Below, one piece after another: positions 1-10,490 of a DNA stretch of 64,000 nt (the stretch's first letter is position 1; the number at the start of each line of letters is the position of its first letter). Under the pieces are notes generated by a model, which was given only the letters and a program-made list of their open reading frames with translations, ran no database searches and had not been told where the DNA came from. The stretch spans positions 1,841,623 through 1,905,622 of the forward strand of contig JAEPNK010000001.1 in NCBI GenBank assembly GCA_017643495.1, given 5' to 3'. Position numbers and translations under genes: made by a program. Source of the stretch: Rhizobiaceae bacterium. Its GTDB lineage: Bacteria; Pseudomonadota; Alphaproteobacteria; Rhizobiales; Rhizobiaceae.

Positions 1-133
1 TGGTAAGTGGTCCGCCTACCGCAACTGGGTAGTACATGGTCAACTCGGTTTCTGCCCAAGCGACGGCCGATGACAGTGCCATCCCTACCGAAGCTGCAAT
101 ACCAAGAGACATTTTCCGTAGTGTTTTCTGCAT
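1..133 (-). CDS. ABC transporter periplasmic binding protein, N-terminal part (cut by window edge)
   Basis: Only the first 44 codons are inside the window. The ATG is at 131-133, with a good ribosome site (GGAGG) a few bases upstream. The translation has a basic start, a hydrophobic stretch and an AWA cleavage site, so it is a Sec signal peptide. The mature start (AETELTMYYPVAVGGPLT) is the usual opening of family 1 extracellular solute-binding proteins such as UgpB. It lies downstream of the DeoR and ABC ATPase genes on the same strand, so it is probably the binding protein of that importer, for glycerol-3-phosphate or a related glycerol compound. The substrate is inferred from context only. 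Confidence 0.75.
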   Translation of the reverse strand, partial: MQKTLRKMSLGIAASVGMALSSAVAWAETELTMYYPVAVGGPLT

Positions 134-188
134 TTTACTCCTCCTTGCTTTCTGATTTTCATGCCCATAAAAATGAAGCATGCTGACT

Positions 189-1229
189 TTAGTCCGATGC
201 CATTCGGATCTTGTTTTGATCGAAAATGTGCGTTTGTTTCTCTGGCCAGCTGATGTTTAGTTCATCGCCAGGTTTGATGTCTGGTTGGTCAGCGCACCGA
301 AAATAGATTGTGCTGTCCCGGTAATGGGCACGAACCACAGTCTCGCCACCAAAGTAATCAGTTCCGAAGACCGTGACTGGCAGGCCGGTGCTGGTGACCG
401 AGATGTGTTCCGGTCGAACGCCGATAAACCCAATACTCGGATTGGAGTTCACGGTTTTCGAAAGTGCGGCAGGAAAATCATCATGGTCCGACATCTCAAT
501 GGATAAGATGTTCATCGGAGGGATGCCTACAAAACGGGCTGAAAATACGCTTTCAGGGCGGGTGTACAACTCAGCAGGGGTTCCTGCTTGAACAATTTTT
601 CCCGCATCCAGCAAGACGATCTGGTCGGCCATGGACATCGCTTCCACCTGATCATGGGTAACATACACAACTGTTAGTCCCAGGCGTTGCTGCAAACTGC
701 GAATCTCATCACGCATTTCTGCGCGTAATTTTGCATCAAGATTGGAAAGTGGTTCATCCATCAGGCAAACCGACTGTTCCGACACAATGCTTCTGGCAAG
801 TGCAACTCGTTGTCGTTGCCCGCCGGAAAGGTTTGCGGGTTTGCGGTCCAAAAGTCCTGACAAGCCAACAATTTCAGCGGCTGCCTGGGTTTTTTCGGCT
901 CGCTCGGCTTTTGGCACCCGTCGCACTTTTAGCCCGAACTGGATATTCTCTTTTACATCAAGATGGGGAAAAAGCGCGTAAGACTGGAACACCATGGACA
1001 CCCCACGGCGCGCAGCTTCCAGCGATGTAACATCTTTCCCGCCAATAAATACCTGCCCGGAAGTCGCGCTTTCCAGCCCACAAAGCATGCGGAGCAGGGT
1101 TGATTTTCCGCAACCTGAAGGCCCCAGCAAAACTGTGAAAGTCTTTTCAGGAACGGAAAAAGAAACATTGTCGACGGCTTTCACGTCGCCAAATACGCGC
1201 GTCAGGTTTTTTATTTCAATGCCGCTCAT
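189..1229 (-). CDS. ABC transporter ATP-binding protein, UgpC/MalK type
   Basis: A 346-residue ATPase that powers a carbohydrate- or glycerophosphate-type (CUT1) importer at the inner membrane. Walker A is GPSGCGKST near residue 37, the signature LSGGQRQRVALAR lies near 135, and Walker B (CLMDEP) follows. The roughly 110-residue C-terminal part is the regulatory TOBE region with the usual IGVRPEH motif. Full length for the family. The ATG overlaps the stop of the upstream regulator gene (ATGA), so the two are translationally coupled. Downstream is a binding-protein gene. Nearby glpD and a DeoR regulator suggest glycerol-3-phosphate or a glycerophosphodiester as substrate; this is inference. 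Confidence 0.9.
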   Translation of the reverse strand: MSGIEIKNLTRVFGDVKAVDNVSFSVPEKTFTVLLGPSGCGKSTLLRMLCGLESATSGQVFIGGKDVTSLEAARRGVSMVFQSYALFPHLDVKENIQFGLKVRRVPKAERAEKTQAAAEIVGLSGLLDRKPANLSGGQRQRVALARSIVSEQSVCLMDEPLSNLDAKLRAEMRDEIRSLQQRLGLTVVYVTHDQVEAMSMADQIVLLDAGKIVQAGTPAELYTRPESVFSARFVGIPPMNILSIEMSDHDDFPAALSKTVNSNPSIGFIGVRPEHISVTSTGLPVTVFGTDYFGGETVVRAHYRDSTIYFRCADQPDIKPGDELNISWPEKQTHIFDQNKIRMASD

Positions 1230-2002
1230 GCCGCCACTTCCTGTTTGGGTACAATCAGCTCGGCATCAGTCTCTCTAAGTAGATCTATGATCTCTTCCGG
1301 CGGGGTTTTGTCACAAAAAACCTTGGTCGCCTCACTGATATCTCCGCCGCGAACATGAGCTGATCGGCCAAATTTCTGATAATCCAGAACAAGGAAGCTC
1401 TCCCGGCAATTGCGGAGTATTTGTTCCCGAATGCGAACTTCTTCTTCATAGAAATCCAGAAGGCTTCCATCGAGCTCGACCCCGGCCACTCCAAAAATTC
1501 CATAATCGGTTTTGTAGGACTCAAAAAACCGCTCTACCGAATTGCCAAGCACATCATGGTCTTCGCGTCTGAAGCGTCCACCGGCTATGTTGATTTCGAA
1601 ATCTGGTTTGACACTGCATATCTGCGCAATATTCAGGCTGTTGGTAAAAATCCTCAGCCCCTTGTGGTTTAGTAATGCGCTGGCGACCACTTCGGGCGTC
1701 GTTCCAATCCCGATTGACAAAGAGCTGTAGTTGGAAACGTGTCTGGCAACTTCTTCAGCAAGGTGAATTTTCCCGCTGCGATTGAGAATTTGGCGTGATG
1801 CGTAAGCAAGGTTGCCTTTCGTGCTTAAGGGTACGATTCCGCCATGTCTGCGCCTGGCAATTCCAAGCTCGCACAGGACATTGACATCGCGCCGAATGGT
1901 CTGGGTTGTTACCCCAAACTTTTCCGCCAATTCATCAATGGTCAGCGAAGCCTCCTGCCGCAACAGTTCTGATATCTCAGCTTGTCTTTCCGTCATTTCC
2001 AT
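1226..2002 (-). CDS. DeoR/GlpR family transcriptional repressor
   Basis: A DeoR-type sugar-phosphate-sensing repressor. The N-terminal winged helix includes a recognition helix near VTTQTIRRDVNVLCELG. The C-terminal DeoRC sensor domain shows the SIGIGTTPEVVASALLNH region and an NSLN motif. The open frame reaches 2071, but the leading residues do not look like this family, so a start at the ATG at 2002 (MEMTERQAEIS) or at 1996 is preferred. No clear ribosome site separates them. It is divergent from the HAD-glpD-Na/Pi operon and begins the ABC transporter operon, fitting a local glycerol-phosphate regulator. Palindromes in the shared promoter region are candidate operators. Confidence 0.88.
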   Translation of the reverse strand: MEMTERQAEISELLRQEASLTIDELAEKFGVTTQTIRRDVNVLCELGIARRRHGGIVPLSTKGNLAYASRQILNRSGKIHLAEEVARHVSNYSSLSIGIGTTPEVVASALLNHKGLRIFTNSLNIAQICSVKPDFEINIAGGRFRREDHDVLGNSVERFFESYKTDYGIFGVAGVELDGSLLDFYEEEVRIREQILRNCRESFLVLDYQKFGRSAHVRGGDISEATKVFCDKTPPEEIIDLLRETDAELIVPKQEVAA

Positions 2003-2017
2003 ATGTTCAGAGTGATA

Positions 2018-2142
2018 TTCATTTGAATACAAAGTCAATAATTTTTTCGGAAAAACGCAGATAAAACTCAAATAAATTTGATAATCGTCGAAAATTAGCC
2101 GTTATCAAATTTTGATATATTCATATGAACATGCAAATGAAC
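2018..2142. promoter_or_regulatory. Divergent promoter region with candidate DeoR/GlpR operators
   Basis: AT-rich region between the repressor and the HAD gene. It holds TTCATTTGAA (2018-2027) and the perfect palindrome TTCATATGAA (2120-2129), about 100 bases apart. A related half-site (GCAAATGAAC) lies at 2133-2142. A second palindrome, ATCAAATTTTGAT, is at 2104-2116. Paired palindromes flanking divergent starts fit repression of both transcripts by the DeoR protein. Assignment to that protein is inference. Confidence 0.5.
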
Positions 2143-2181
2143 TAGACATTATAAGATTCTGTATGTAGGTTTGATGACAGT

Positions 2182-3072
2182 TTGAAAAAAAATCAAAAGC
2201 GCAGCCTGAGCCTTTCCTTGGCCAAGCGCACTCTTCAGTACAAAGGACTCGGTAGGTCGGTGAAAAGTCTATTGGAACTATCGCGAAAGGACTGGTCAGG
2301 CATCAAGGTGCTGCTAACGGACATAGATGATACAGTTACAACGGATGGAAGGCTTACTTGTGAAGCCTATTGTGCTTTGGAAGAGCTGCAAAGCGCAGGG
2401 TACATCGTCATTCCTGTTACGGGGCGATGTGCAGGTTGGTGTGATCACATTGCCCGGATGTGGCCCGTCAACGCAGTTGTCGGTGAGAATGGCGCATTCT
2501 ATTTTCGGTATGATCATGCAGCGAAAACCATGCACCAACACTTTCGCCAGAGCGAAGCAGAAAGGGCAGACAATGCAAGGCAACTGAGGTCGATTGGCAA
2601 GACAATTCTGGCTGAAGTTCCTGGCACCGGCATTGCATCCGATCAGCCTTATCGGCTGACCGATTTTGCAATTGATTTTTCGGAAGATGTGGGGCCGCTG
2701 GCTGAAAGTGAAGTTACTAAAATCGTGTCGATAGCCGAAGCAATGGGCGCTACTGCAAAAATCAGTTCAATTCATGTGAACTGTTGGTTTGGCAATCACA
2801 ACAAGCTTGCAACGAGTTTGCTCCTCCTGAGCGAGTGTTTTGGCATGAATGGTCGGGAGGTTCAGGAATCGGTGATGTTCGTAGGAGATTCGCCAAACGA
2901 TGAATCGATGTTTGGTTTCTTCAAATATTCAATTGGAGTTGCCAATGTACTGGAGAGTCAAAATCTGGATTTTCATCGCCCGGCATTTGTTGCTGCAGGC
3001 AGAGGCGGTGTCGGATTTACAGAAATAGCAAGCCAGCTTCTTAAAACCAATCTTGAGTTGGCAAGGTTATGA
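2182..3072 (+). CDS. HAD-superfamily phosphatase (type IIB)
   Basis: A cytoplasmic haloacid-dehalogenase phosphatase of about 296 residues. Motif I is DIDDT, motif II is VTGR, and the late motif FVGDSPNDESMF supplies the metal-binding aspartates. The cap sits between motifs II and III, as in the IIB subclass (sugar or glycerol phosphate phosphatases). The longest frame starts at a TTG at 2182. A GTG near 2260 preceded by GGTAGG is an equally possible start and lies nearer the conserved domain. The stop overlaps the glpD start (ATGA), so it is co-translated with glpD. Substrate unknown; glycerol-3-phosphate or a sugar phosphate from the adjacent transport system is a reasonable guess. Confidence 0.85.
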   Translation: MKKNQKRSLSLSLAKRTLQYKGLGRSVKSLLELSRKDWSGIKVLLTDIDDTVTTDGRLTCEAYCALEELQSAGYIVIPVTGRCAGWCDHIARMWPVNAVVGENGAFYFRYDHAAKTMHQHFRQSEAERADNARQLRSIGKTILAEVPGTGIASDQPYRLTDFAIDFSEDVGPLAESEVTKIVSIAEAMGATAKISSIHVNCWFGNHNKLATSLLLLSECFGMNGREVQESVMFVGDSPNDESMFGFFKYSIGVANVLESQNLDFHRPAFVAAGRGGVGFTEIASQLLKTNLELARL

Positions 3073-4646
3073 CGACAGACGCATCCAATACCTATGATCT
3101 TCTCGTCATTGGCGGTGGTATCAATGGTGCCGGTGTTGCACGAGACGCTGCGGGGCGGGGATTTTCTGTTTGCCTCTGTGAAGCGAATGACCTTGCCGCC
3201 GGCACTTCATCAGCTTCATCAAAATTGATCCACGGTGGGCTTCGCTATCTGGAGCACTATGAATTTGGATTGGTACGGAAGGCACTCCAGGAACGAGAGG
3301 TCTTGCTGGGAATTGCACCCCATATCATCCGCCCAATGCGGTTCATTCTGCCGCACAGCAATAAACTGCGATCATGGTGGTTGTTGCGAGCGGGTCTTTT
3401 TTTGTACGACCATCTTGGTCATCGGAAGATCTTGCGCGGTACGCGTGATGTAAACTTTTCCAGGGATCCGGCAGGTGCCTCCCTCAAACCCGAATTTCAA
3501 AAGGGTTTCGAATATTCAGATTGCTGGGTGGATGATGCTCGCCTGGTTGTTCTAAATGCGGTGGATGCTGCCAGGAACGGCGCGGAAATCAAAGTGCGCA
3601 CCAAGGTTGAAAAAGTCACGCGGCAAAACGGAATATGGCAAGTCACTACAAAGAACACCGACTCCGGCAAAGTAGAAAAGGTTTTCGCAAATGTTGTGGT
3701 GAATGCAGCAGGACCCTGGGTTGATAACATTCTGGGTTCAGCTTTCAACCGTGGACCAGTTCAAAATGTACGCCATGTGCGCGGCAGCCACATCGTTGTT
3801 CCCAAACTGTTTGACCACGACAAGGCTTATATCTTCCAGAATCCGGATGGAAGAATAATCTTTGCCATCCCGTATGAAGAAGATTTCACCCTGATAGGTA
3901 CAACAGATGTGGATCATGGCGATGATCTTGGGGCAATTGAAATCAATCAGGAAGAAGCGGAATACCTGTGCAATTGTGCCAGCAATTACTTTGAGTACGA
4001 CGTCAACACGGAGGATATTGTATGGTCTTATTCAGGTGTCAGACCTCTTTATGATGACGGCGCAGATGCTGCCCAAGAGGCAACGCGTGATTATGTGATT
4101 GAAACTGAAACAGAAGAGCAATCGCTGTTGATCAATATTTTTGGCGGTAAAATAACGACGTATCGCCGGCTTTCGGAAACCATTCTGGAACACGTCGAAA
4201 TGTTTTTGGGCAAACGCGGGAATTCCTGGACTGCTCATTCGGCACTGCCGGGTGGTGATTTTGAATTAGACGGTGCCAGTGAAATTGAAAACCGGCTGCA
4301 CTCCCGTTTACCGTTTCTGGATGATCGAACCATAGTCAGATTGGTACGCTTATATGGGACACGTGCTCTGGACATCTTGAAGGATGTCGCCGTGATCGAT
4401 GATCTGGGAATAGACTTTGGCAATGGACTGTATCAAGTGGAGGTCGAATACCTGGTCCAGAATGAATGGGCGTGTACGGCTGAGGATATCTTGTTCAGGC
4501 GAACGAAATTGGGCATTACCATGCCGCAGGTCAAGGTGAAAAACCTTGAACGGTATTTGCAAGAAAGCGCCAACGTTTGCACTGCCAATACTACTGGGAC
4601 GAAACCGCTGTTGTCTGACCAGGCCGAGGTCAGGAGGAGTGTATAG
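3069..4646 (+). CDS. glpD: Aerobic glycerol-3-phosphate dehydrogenase
   Basis: An FAD-dependent, membrane-associated enzyme that oxidises glycerol-3-phosphate to dihydroxyacetone phosphate and passes electrons to quinone. Its 525 residues are typical. The N-terminal FAD motif is VIGGGINGAGVARDAAGRG, followed by the GlpD signatures GTSSASSKLIHGGLRYLE and GVRPLYDD. The C-terminal GlpD domain follows. It overlaps the HAD gene by four bases and is followed, with stop and start overlapping, by the Na/Pi transporter, so the three genes form one operon. It is divergent from a DeoR/GlpR-type repressor. Confidence 0.97.
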   Translation: MTTDASNTYDLLVIGGGINGAGVARDAAGRGFSVCLCEANDLAAGTSSASSKLIHGGLRYLEHYEFGLVRKALQEREVLLGIAPHIIRPMRFILPHSNKLRSWWLLRAGLFLYDHLGHRKILRGTRDVNFSRDPAGASLKPEFQKGFEYSDCWVDDARLVVLNAVDAARNGAEIKVRTKVEKVTRQNGIWQVTTKNTDSGKVEKVFANVVVNAAGPWVDNILGSAFNRGPVQNVRHVRGSHIVVPKLFDHDKAYIFQNPDGRIIFAIPYEEDFTLIGTTDVDHGDDLGAIEINQEEAEYLCNCASNYFEYDVNTEDIVWSYSGVRPLYDDGADAAQEATRDYVIETETEEQSLLINIFGGKITTYRRLSETILEHVEMFLGKRGNSWTAHSALPGGDFELDGASEIENRLHSRLPFLDDRTIVRLVRLYGTRALDILKDVAVIDDLGIDFGNGLYQVEVEYLVQNEWACTAEDILFRRTKLGITMPQVKVKNLERYLQESANVCTANTTGTKPLLSDQAEVRRSV

Positions 4647-6283
4647 TGCCTGTTCTGATTGAGTTGTTGGGCGCGGTTGCGCTTTTGCTGTGGGGCTTGC
4701 GCATGATGCGCACCGGAATGATGCGGGCGTACGGCGCTCGTTTGAAACGTCTGGCTCGCAGAGCAGAAGGCAAGACTTTGCCGATGCTGGTTTCCGGTTT
4801 CTTGTTTGCCATTTTGGTTCAGAGCAGCACTGCAACTGCTGTGATTACAGCATCTTTTGCAGGCCAGAAGGTGCTTAGTATTGGCAGCGCATTTGTGGCA
4901 ATTCTCGGTGCAGACATAGGAACCGCAGTAGCCGTTCTGATAGCATCACAAAAAATTACATTTCTATCTCCAATGCTTGTCGCGATTGGGGTGTTTGGGT
5001 TTTTGTCTACAGAGAAAAGCAAGCCAAGGAATCTCTTTCGTGCGGTTTCCGGCTTGGGGTTGATCCTGCTTGCGCTTTCGATGGTAGGCCGTGCCGGATC
5101 AGGATTGGCTGATCACGATGGTTTCAACACGGTAATGCAAGTGTTTGTTGGCCAACCGCTTCTTCTGCTGCTGTTTGGCGTTGTGCTGACTTATCTGGCT
5201 TATTCCAGCCTTGCCGTGGTCTTGCTGACAGTAGGCTTTGTTCAGTCAGGAGTGCTGGAAGTTGATGCGGGTTTGTATCTGGTGCTGGGTGCAAATATCG
5301 GAAGTGGCCTGCTGCCAGTCATTGCCAATTGGAAGGCTTCTTTCAATGCCAGAGTTCCTGTTACGGCAAACTTGTTGGTTCGCTCATTTGGGGTTGCCGC
5401 ATTGTTCCCCTTTGCAGGTCTGTTGTTGTCTGCTTATGGCGAGATAATACCAGCTGCTGCGACTCCAGCGGTTTTTCATTTGGCGTTGAACGTGGGAGTT
5501 GCAATCATTGGGTTGGTTTTTGCCCCGCTGATACTGAAACTGTCTTCAAAGCTGATTTCTGCCGATACGGAGAATGAGGGGCAGGTCGAGCCAAAGCATC
5601 TGGATATAGAAGCGCTCGCAACGCCTGGTCAGGCTCTGGCTTGTGCTAAACGCGAAGCCTTGAAAATGGCAGACATCACTCAAACAATGCTGCGCCACAC
5701 TCTGCCTATTCTTGGCGAAGGAAAGGATGAGTTAAGGAAAGAGGTCGTCGATATGGATGACGATGTCGACCGGCTTTTCGACGCAATAAAAATATACATC
5801 GCAAAAATCATGCGCGAGGAATTGAGTGAAGTAGAAACCCAACGTGCGATGGATCTTTTGAGCTTCACAGCAAATATGGAGCATATTGGCGACATAGTGG
5901 AGGGGAGTTTGATGGATTTGGCAGCCAAAAAAATCAATCTGGGAGCGCAATTTTCGGAGCAGGGGCTGGCAGAGATCACTGAACTACACGAAGCAGTATC
6001 TGCCACGTTTGAACTTGCCGTAAATACCTTTGTTTCGGAAGATGGAGACTTGGCTCGCATGCTGTATGAAGCAAAGGCATCCATTCGAAAAATTGAAAGC
6101 AAATCTGTTACAACACACCTTGAACGCATAGGAACAGGGGTTCCTGACAGCATAGAAACCAGCAGCTTGCATCTTGATGTAATTCGGGACCTCAAACGTA
6201 TCAACAGCCATTTGACATCGATCGCATATCCGGTTCTCAAGGCATCCGGAGAAGTGCCGAAAACCAAATGGAGAAGAAAGTAA
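4646..6283 (+). CDS. Na+/Pi cotransporter family protein with PhoU-like C-terminus
   Basis: A 545-residue inner-membrane protein. The first 310 or so residues hold about eight hydrophobic segments and the Na_Pi_cotrans repeat with its QSSTATAVITASF motif; the second repeat is degenerate (AYSSLAVVLLTVGF). The rest is a helical PhoU-like domain. The GTG start at 4646 overlaps the glpD stop and has an AGGAGGAG site just upstream. E. coli YjbB, of the same build, exports phosphate. Next to glpD and a HAD phosphatase, a role in expelling surplus Pi when phosphorylated glycerol compounds are used as carbon source is a plausible inference; import is the alternative. Confidence 0.88.
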   Translation: MPVLIELLGAVALLLWGLRMMRTGMMRAYGARLKRLARRAEGKTLPMLVSGFLFAILVQSSTATAVITASFAGQKVLSIGSAFVAILGADIGTAVAVLIASQKITFLSPMLVAIGVFGFLSTEKSKPRNLFRAVSGLGLILLALSMVGRAGSGLADHDGFNTVMQVFVGQPLLLLLFGVVLTYLAYSSLAVVLLTVGFVQSGVLEVDAGLYLVLGANIGSGLLPVIANWKASFNARVPVTANLLVRSFGVAALFPFAGLLLSAYGEIIPAAATPAVFHLALNVGVAIIGLVFAPLILKLSSKLISADTENEGQVEPKHLDIEALATPGQALACAKREALKMADITQTMLRHTLPILGEGKDELRKEVVDMDDDVDRLFDAIKIYIAKIMREELSEVETQRAMDLLSFTANMEHIGDIVEGSLMDLAAKKINLGAQFSEQGLAEITELHEAVSATFELAVNTFVSEDGDLARMLYEAKASIRKIESKSVTTHLERIGTGVPDSIETSSLHLDVIRDLKRINSHLTSIAYPVLKASGEVPKTKWRRK

Positions 6284-6378
6284 GGTTTGTTCGGTTGAAC
6301 CTGTTCAATCCATTATTCATTAATGTCCCTACAGCATGCCAAATGAAATGATGTTGAGCTCAACAACAAGCACGCAGT

Positions 6379-7218
6379 TTAATTGTCGTATGCTCTTTTT
6401 GCCATTTCGTGCGCAGTGAATGTATCAGCAGGGAAGAAAGCCTCGATTGTGACTTCCGACAGGGTTACGTCGGTGGCGGTTCCGAACACAGTCGTCGTGC
6501 TGAGAAAGGCAAGTGGCCCGGCATCGCTCTTCAATCTCAAGGGTATGGCGATGCGTTCTTCCTGATGGGAAGGTGCCATTGCAGTTTTCGATACGACCGC
6601 GACAGGAATGGCCGCAAGTTCGTTCCGTAGTGAAGACAGCTTGGCGTCTGCAGAGTACGAGACCTCGTGGTCCAGTCGTGCCAGAATATGGGTATGCCAT
6701 TCAGCCAGATTAAGGATATTTGGTGCAAGGCCATCTGGATGGAGGCTAAGCCTTAGAACATTGACCTTGCCGGTGAGCAAATGTGGAGCGACATTTGCCA
6801 GCATAGCCTGAGCAGCAGCATTTGCAGATACCAGTGTCCAATGACGGTCCACCGCCAATGCCGGATGTGGCAGATGCCCATTAAGCACAGCATCAATCAT
6901 TCGGCGAATGTTCTTATGCTCAGGTTCGTCGAGTCGGTGATGCGGATAATGCGGCGCGTGGCCTGCCGCAGTCAGAATCGTATTGCGTTCGCGTAATGGA
7001 ACATTGAGATATTCACTCAGGTGAAGCACCATATCACGACTTGGGCGGGATCTGCCGGATTCAATGAAGCTTAGATGGCGTTGGGAAACTTCAGCTTCGC
7101 TCGCCAATGCCAATTGGCTGAGCCTTCGCTGTTGGCGCCACTGGCGAAGCAACGCGCCTGCATGATGTGCGGTGTCATTCATGCCGCCAAAGCTATCGCA
7201 CGAAATAGTCTCAAACAA
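6379..7218 (-). CDS. XRE-family regulator with MmyB-like ligand-binding domain
   Basis: About 279 residues. An N-terminal helix-turn-helix (LSQLALASEAEVSQRHLSFIESG) is followed by the MmyB-like ligand-binding domain common in proteobacterial regulators (ALAVDRHWTLVSANAAAQAML, then LRLSLHPDGLAP). Two starts are possible: a TTG at 7218 with CAGGAG three bases away, or the ATG at 7182 (MNDTAHHAG), where the conserved domain begins. The TTG sits at the edge of a palindrome that could be the autoregulatory operator. It is divergent from a membrane protein and a DUF1330 gene, which it probably controls. The ligand is unknown. Confidence 0.88.
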   Translation of the reverse strand: MFETISCDSFGGMNDTAHHAGALLRQWRQQRRLSQLALASEAEVSQRHLSFIESGRSRPSRDMVLHLSEYLNVPLRERNTILTAAGHAPHYPHHRLDEPEHKNIRRMIDAVLNGHLPHPALAVDRHWTLVSANAAAQAMLANVAPHLLTGKVNVLRLSLHPDGLAPNILNLAEWHTHILARLDHEVSYSADAKLSSLRNELAAIPVAVVSKTAMAPSHQEERIAIPLRLKSDAGPLAFLSTTTVFGTATDVTLSEVTIEAFFPADTFTAHEMAKRAYDN

Positions 7219-7290
7219 TTACTCCTGAGGTAATCGACTTAATTCAAGCGGGTGGTCATCTATGAGGAGAGCTCCGCCAGACCGGCGGAG
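7218..7290. promoter_or_regulatory. Divergent promoter region with two inverted repeats
   Basis: Between the XRE regulator and the membrane protein lie an imperfect palindrome with ATTAC/GTAAT arms (7218-7234), overlapping the ribosome site of the regulator, and a second inverted repeat, CTCCGCC-AGACC-GGCGGAG (7272-7290), in the leader of the plus-strand gene. The first is a candidate operator. The second could be an operator or an mRNA hairpin. Confidence 0.4.
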
Positions 7291-7314
7291 TAAATGCGAA
7301 CATAGGAGACAACC

Positions 7315-7716
7315 ATGTTACAAGACAATCACCCTTTGGCGTTGCAGTTTATACTGAAAATTGATGCTGCCATCTGTCTGCTTATGGGAATGCTACTGAT
7401 GCTGGCGCCCGGGCTGATCGCCGGAATGACAGCCATTTCGGAACCCTTTTTGTTCTGGGCAGGGGTCATTCTGCTTCCTGTGGCCGGTTTCATGGCCAGC
7501 GTGAGTTTGGCGAAGCATGTTCCTGTTTGGGCAACGCTTGTTGTCGTTGGTGGGAACTTGCTCTGGGTTATTGCAAGTTTTCTGCTTCCCGCCCTGGGGG
7601 CTGTAACACCCAATGGGCTTGGGTGGTCATTCCTGTCGACGCAAGCGGCAGTGGTTGCCGTATTCGCATGGTTTGAATGGGCCAGTTTTCCAAGAACCAC
7701 AGCATTAAACCAATAA
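7315..7716 (+). CDS. Small four-helix membrane protein
   Basis: 133 residues with four hydrophobic segments, at about residues 17-36, 43-62, 70-90 and 105-125, and short polar ends. I do not recognise a named family; it resembles the many small integral membrane proteins of proteobacteria without known role. The ATG is preceded by AGGAGACAACC. It is followed 25 bases later by the DUF1330 gene and is divergent from the XRE regulator, so the three probably form one regulatory unit. Confidence 0.75.
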   Translation: MLQDNHPLALQFILKIDAAICLLMGMLLMLAPGLIAGMTAISEPFLFWAGVILLPVAGFMASVSLAKHVPVWATLVVVGGNLLWVIASFLLPALGAVTPNGLGWSFLSTQAAVVAVFAWFEWASFPRTTALNQ

Positions 7717-7741
7717 AGACATGCGGGAAAGGGAAATCAAA

Positions 7742-8065
7742 ATGAGAAGTTATGCTGTTGGATATCTGAAAAACGTAGAAATGGGTCGGGATATAGAAAC
7801 TTATCTTGAAGCAATCGACGGAACGCTTGCCTTGTTTGGAGGGCGTTTCGTCATCCACGGCGGCAAAAAGCACATGCTGGAGGGCCAAGTCGAAACAGAT
7901 TTGATCGTGATTGAGTTTCCTGATCTGCAGAGCGCGCAGGCTTGGTATGATTCTGCTGCCTATCAAGCAATCATCGACTACAGGCTGAATAATTCCGACG
8001 GTCAGGTTTTTCTGATTGAAGGTGTTGATGTAACACACAAGGCCACAGATATTCTGGCCGCCTGA
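7742..8065 (+). CDS. DUF1330 domain protein
   Basis: A 107-residue cytoplasmic protein of the DUF1330 (dimeric alpha-beta barrel) family. Seen are the family features SYAVGYL at the N-terminus, FGGRFVIHGG in the middle, and the EFPDLQSAQAWYDSAAYQAI block. The start at 7742 is chosen over the frame's first ATG at 7721 because the conserved strand begins there and GGGAAAGGGA sits just upstream. Biochemical role unknown. Co-transcribed with the membrane protein before it. Confidence 0.85.
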   Translation: MRSYAVGYLKNVEMGRDIETYLEAIDGTLALFGGRFVIHGGKKHMLEGQVETDLIVIEFPDLQSAQAWYDSAAYQAIIDYRLNNSDGQVFLIEGVDVTHKATDILAA

Positions 8066-8110
8066 CCGGGTGCCGTCATGGGAAAGATTGCCGCCGGATA
8101 TGACTACTAG

Positions 8111-8215
8111 GGGTTGTCAGAGAGAGGCGAACCGGTTTTCTTTTCCCGTAAGGGGGTAGGGTGGGTTTCAGTCCGCAAAAAAGCCGCCGCCATTGTTGAG
8201 TGCGGCGGCTCTGAC
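8111..8215 (-). mobile_element. Relic end of an IS6-like element
   Basis: The sequence opens with GGGTTGTCAGAGAGAGG, close to the left end of the longer copies at 36357 and 40514. About 70 bases on it holds a remnant of the same transposase C-terminus, shifted by one base. The strong stem AGCCGCCGC/GCGGCGGCT (8182-8210), followed by T residues on the minus strand, may also serve as a terminator for thiC. The rest of the element is gone, and the sequence from here to 8379 has no recognisable gene. Confidence 0.6.
8182..8210 (-). terminator. Possible Rho-independent terminator after thiC
   Basis: A nine-base-pair GC stem (AGCCGCCGC and GCGGCGGCT) with an 11-base loop, followed on the minus strand by six T residues. 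It lies about 170 bases after the thiC stop. It is probably derived from an IS transposase C-terminal codon region, so the terminator role may be secondary or accidental. Confidence 0.5.
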
Positions 8216-8379
8216 CTACTCACCAGCAACATCATCGATCGTAGACTAGTCTGTTCTCTATAGACGAAGAATACCGATCAGTCGGGTGCCAGCTACAACC
8301 CGCATATCGTGCCATGCTGCAGGTGTTCTGATTTGTGCAAGCTTCAGGATTGTGGCAAGTCCGACCGTCGAAATCGCGA

Positions 8380-10203
<1,824 letters not shown>

Positions 10204-10290
10204 TCAAAAAGACACCAGATGAGTTTGGGGAGGAGGCAAAAGCGCATAACGCCCTTTGGTCAGATCGCAGAGGCCAGGATAGGCACCACG

Positions 10291-10396
10291 AACTTGGCTT
10301 CCTACGCCAGTGTCAACTGGGTCAGGTTCAAAGGGTCGCTTCACCTGGTTTTCACCAAATCAGCCTCTCAGTCCCCTTGGCGGGACTCCCCTGCAT
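10291..10396 (-). promoter_or_regulatory. TPP riboswitch (THI element) of thiC
   Basis: Read on the minus strand, the leader shows the conserved TPP aptamer: GGGGAGTCCC, then GGGACTGAGAGGCTGA, and downstream ACCCTTTGAACCTGACC followed by the closing GGCGTAGGAAG. These match the pyrophosphate- and pyrimidine-binding helices. About 110 bases separate it from the thiC start, leaving room for an expression platform, and a small GC hairpin lies between. It should shut thiC off when TPP is plentiful. Confidence 0.95.
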
Positions 10397-10490
10397 GAAA
10401 ATTACGATAGAACGGGCCTACCGGTTTGTAAAGTTCCGGCAAGTGATCATTGGAGTTGCTGTTGTGAATTCACAGTTTGTCCAAAACTCG

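Noticed and set aside
4350-4835. 161-codon minus-strand frame across the glpD/Na-Pi junction
   Set aside because: It crosses two well-supported genes on the other strand and has no recognisable motif.
5680-6267. 195-codon minus-strand frame opposite the PhoU-like domain
   Set aside because: Ser-rich antisense shadow of the Na/Pi transporter gene.
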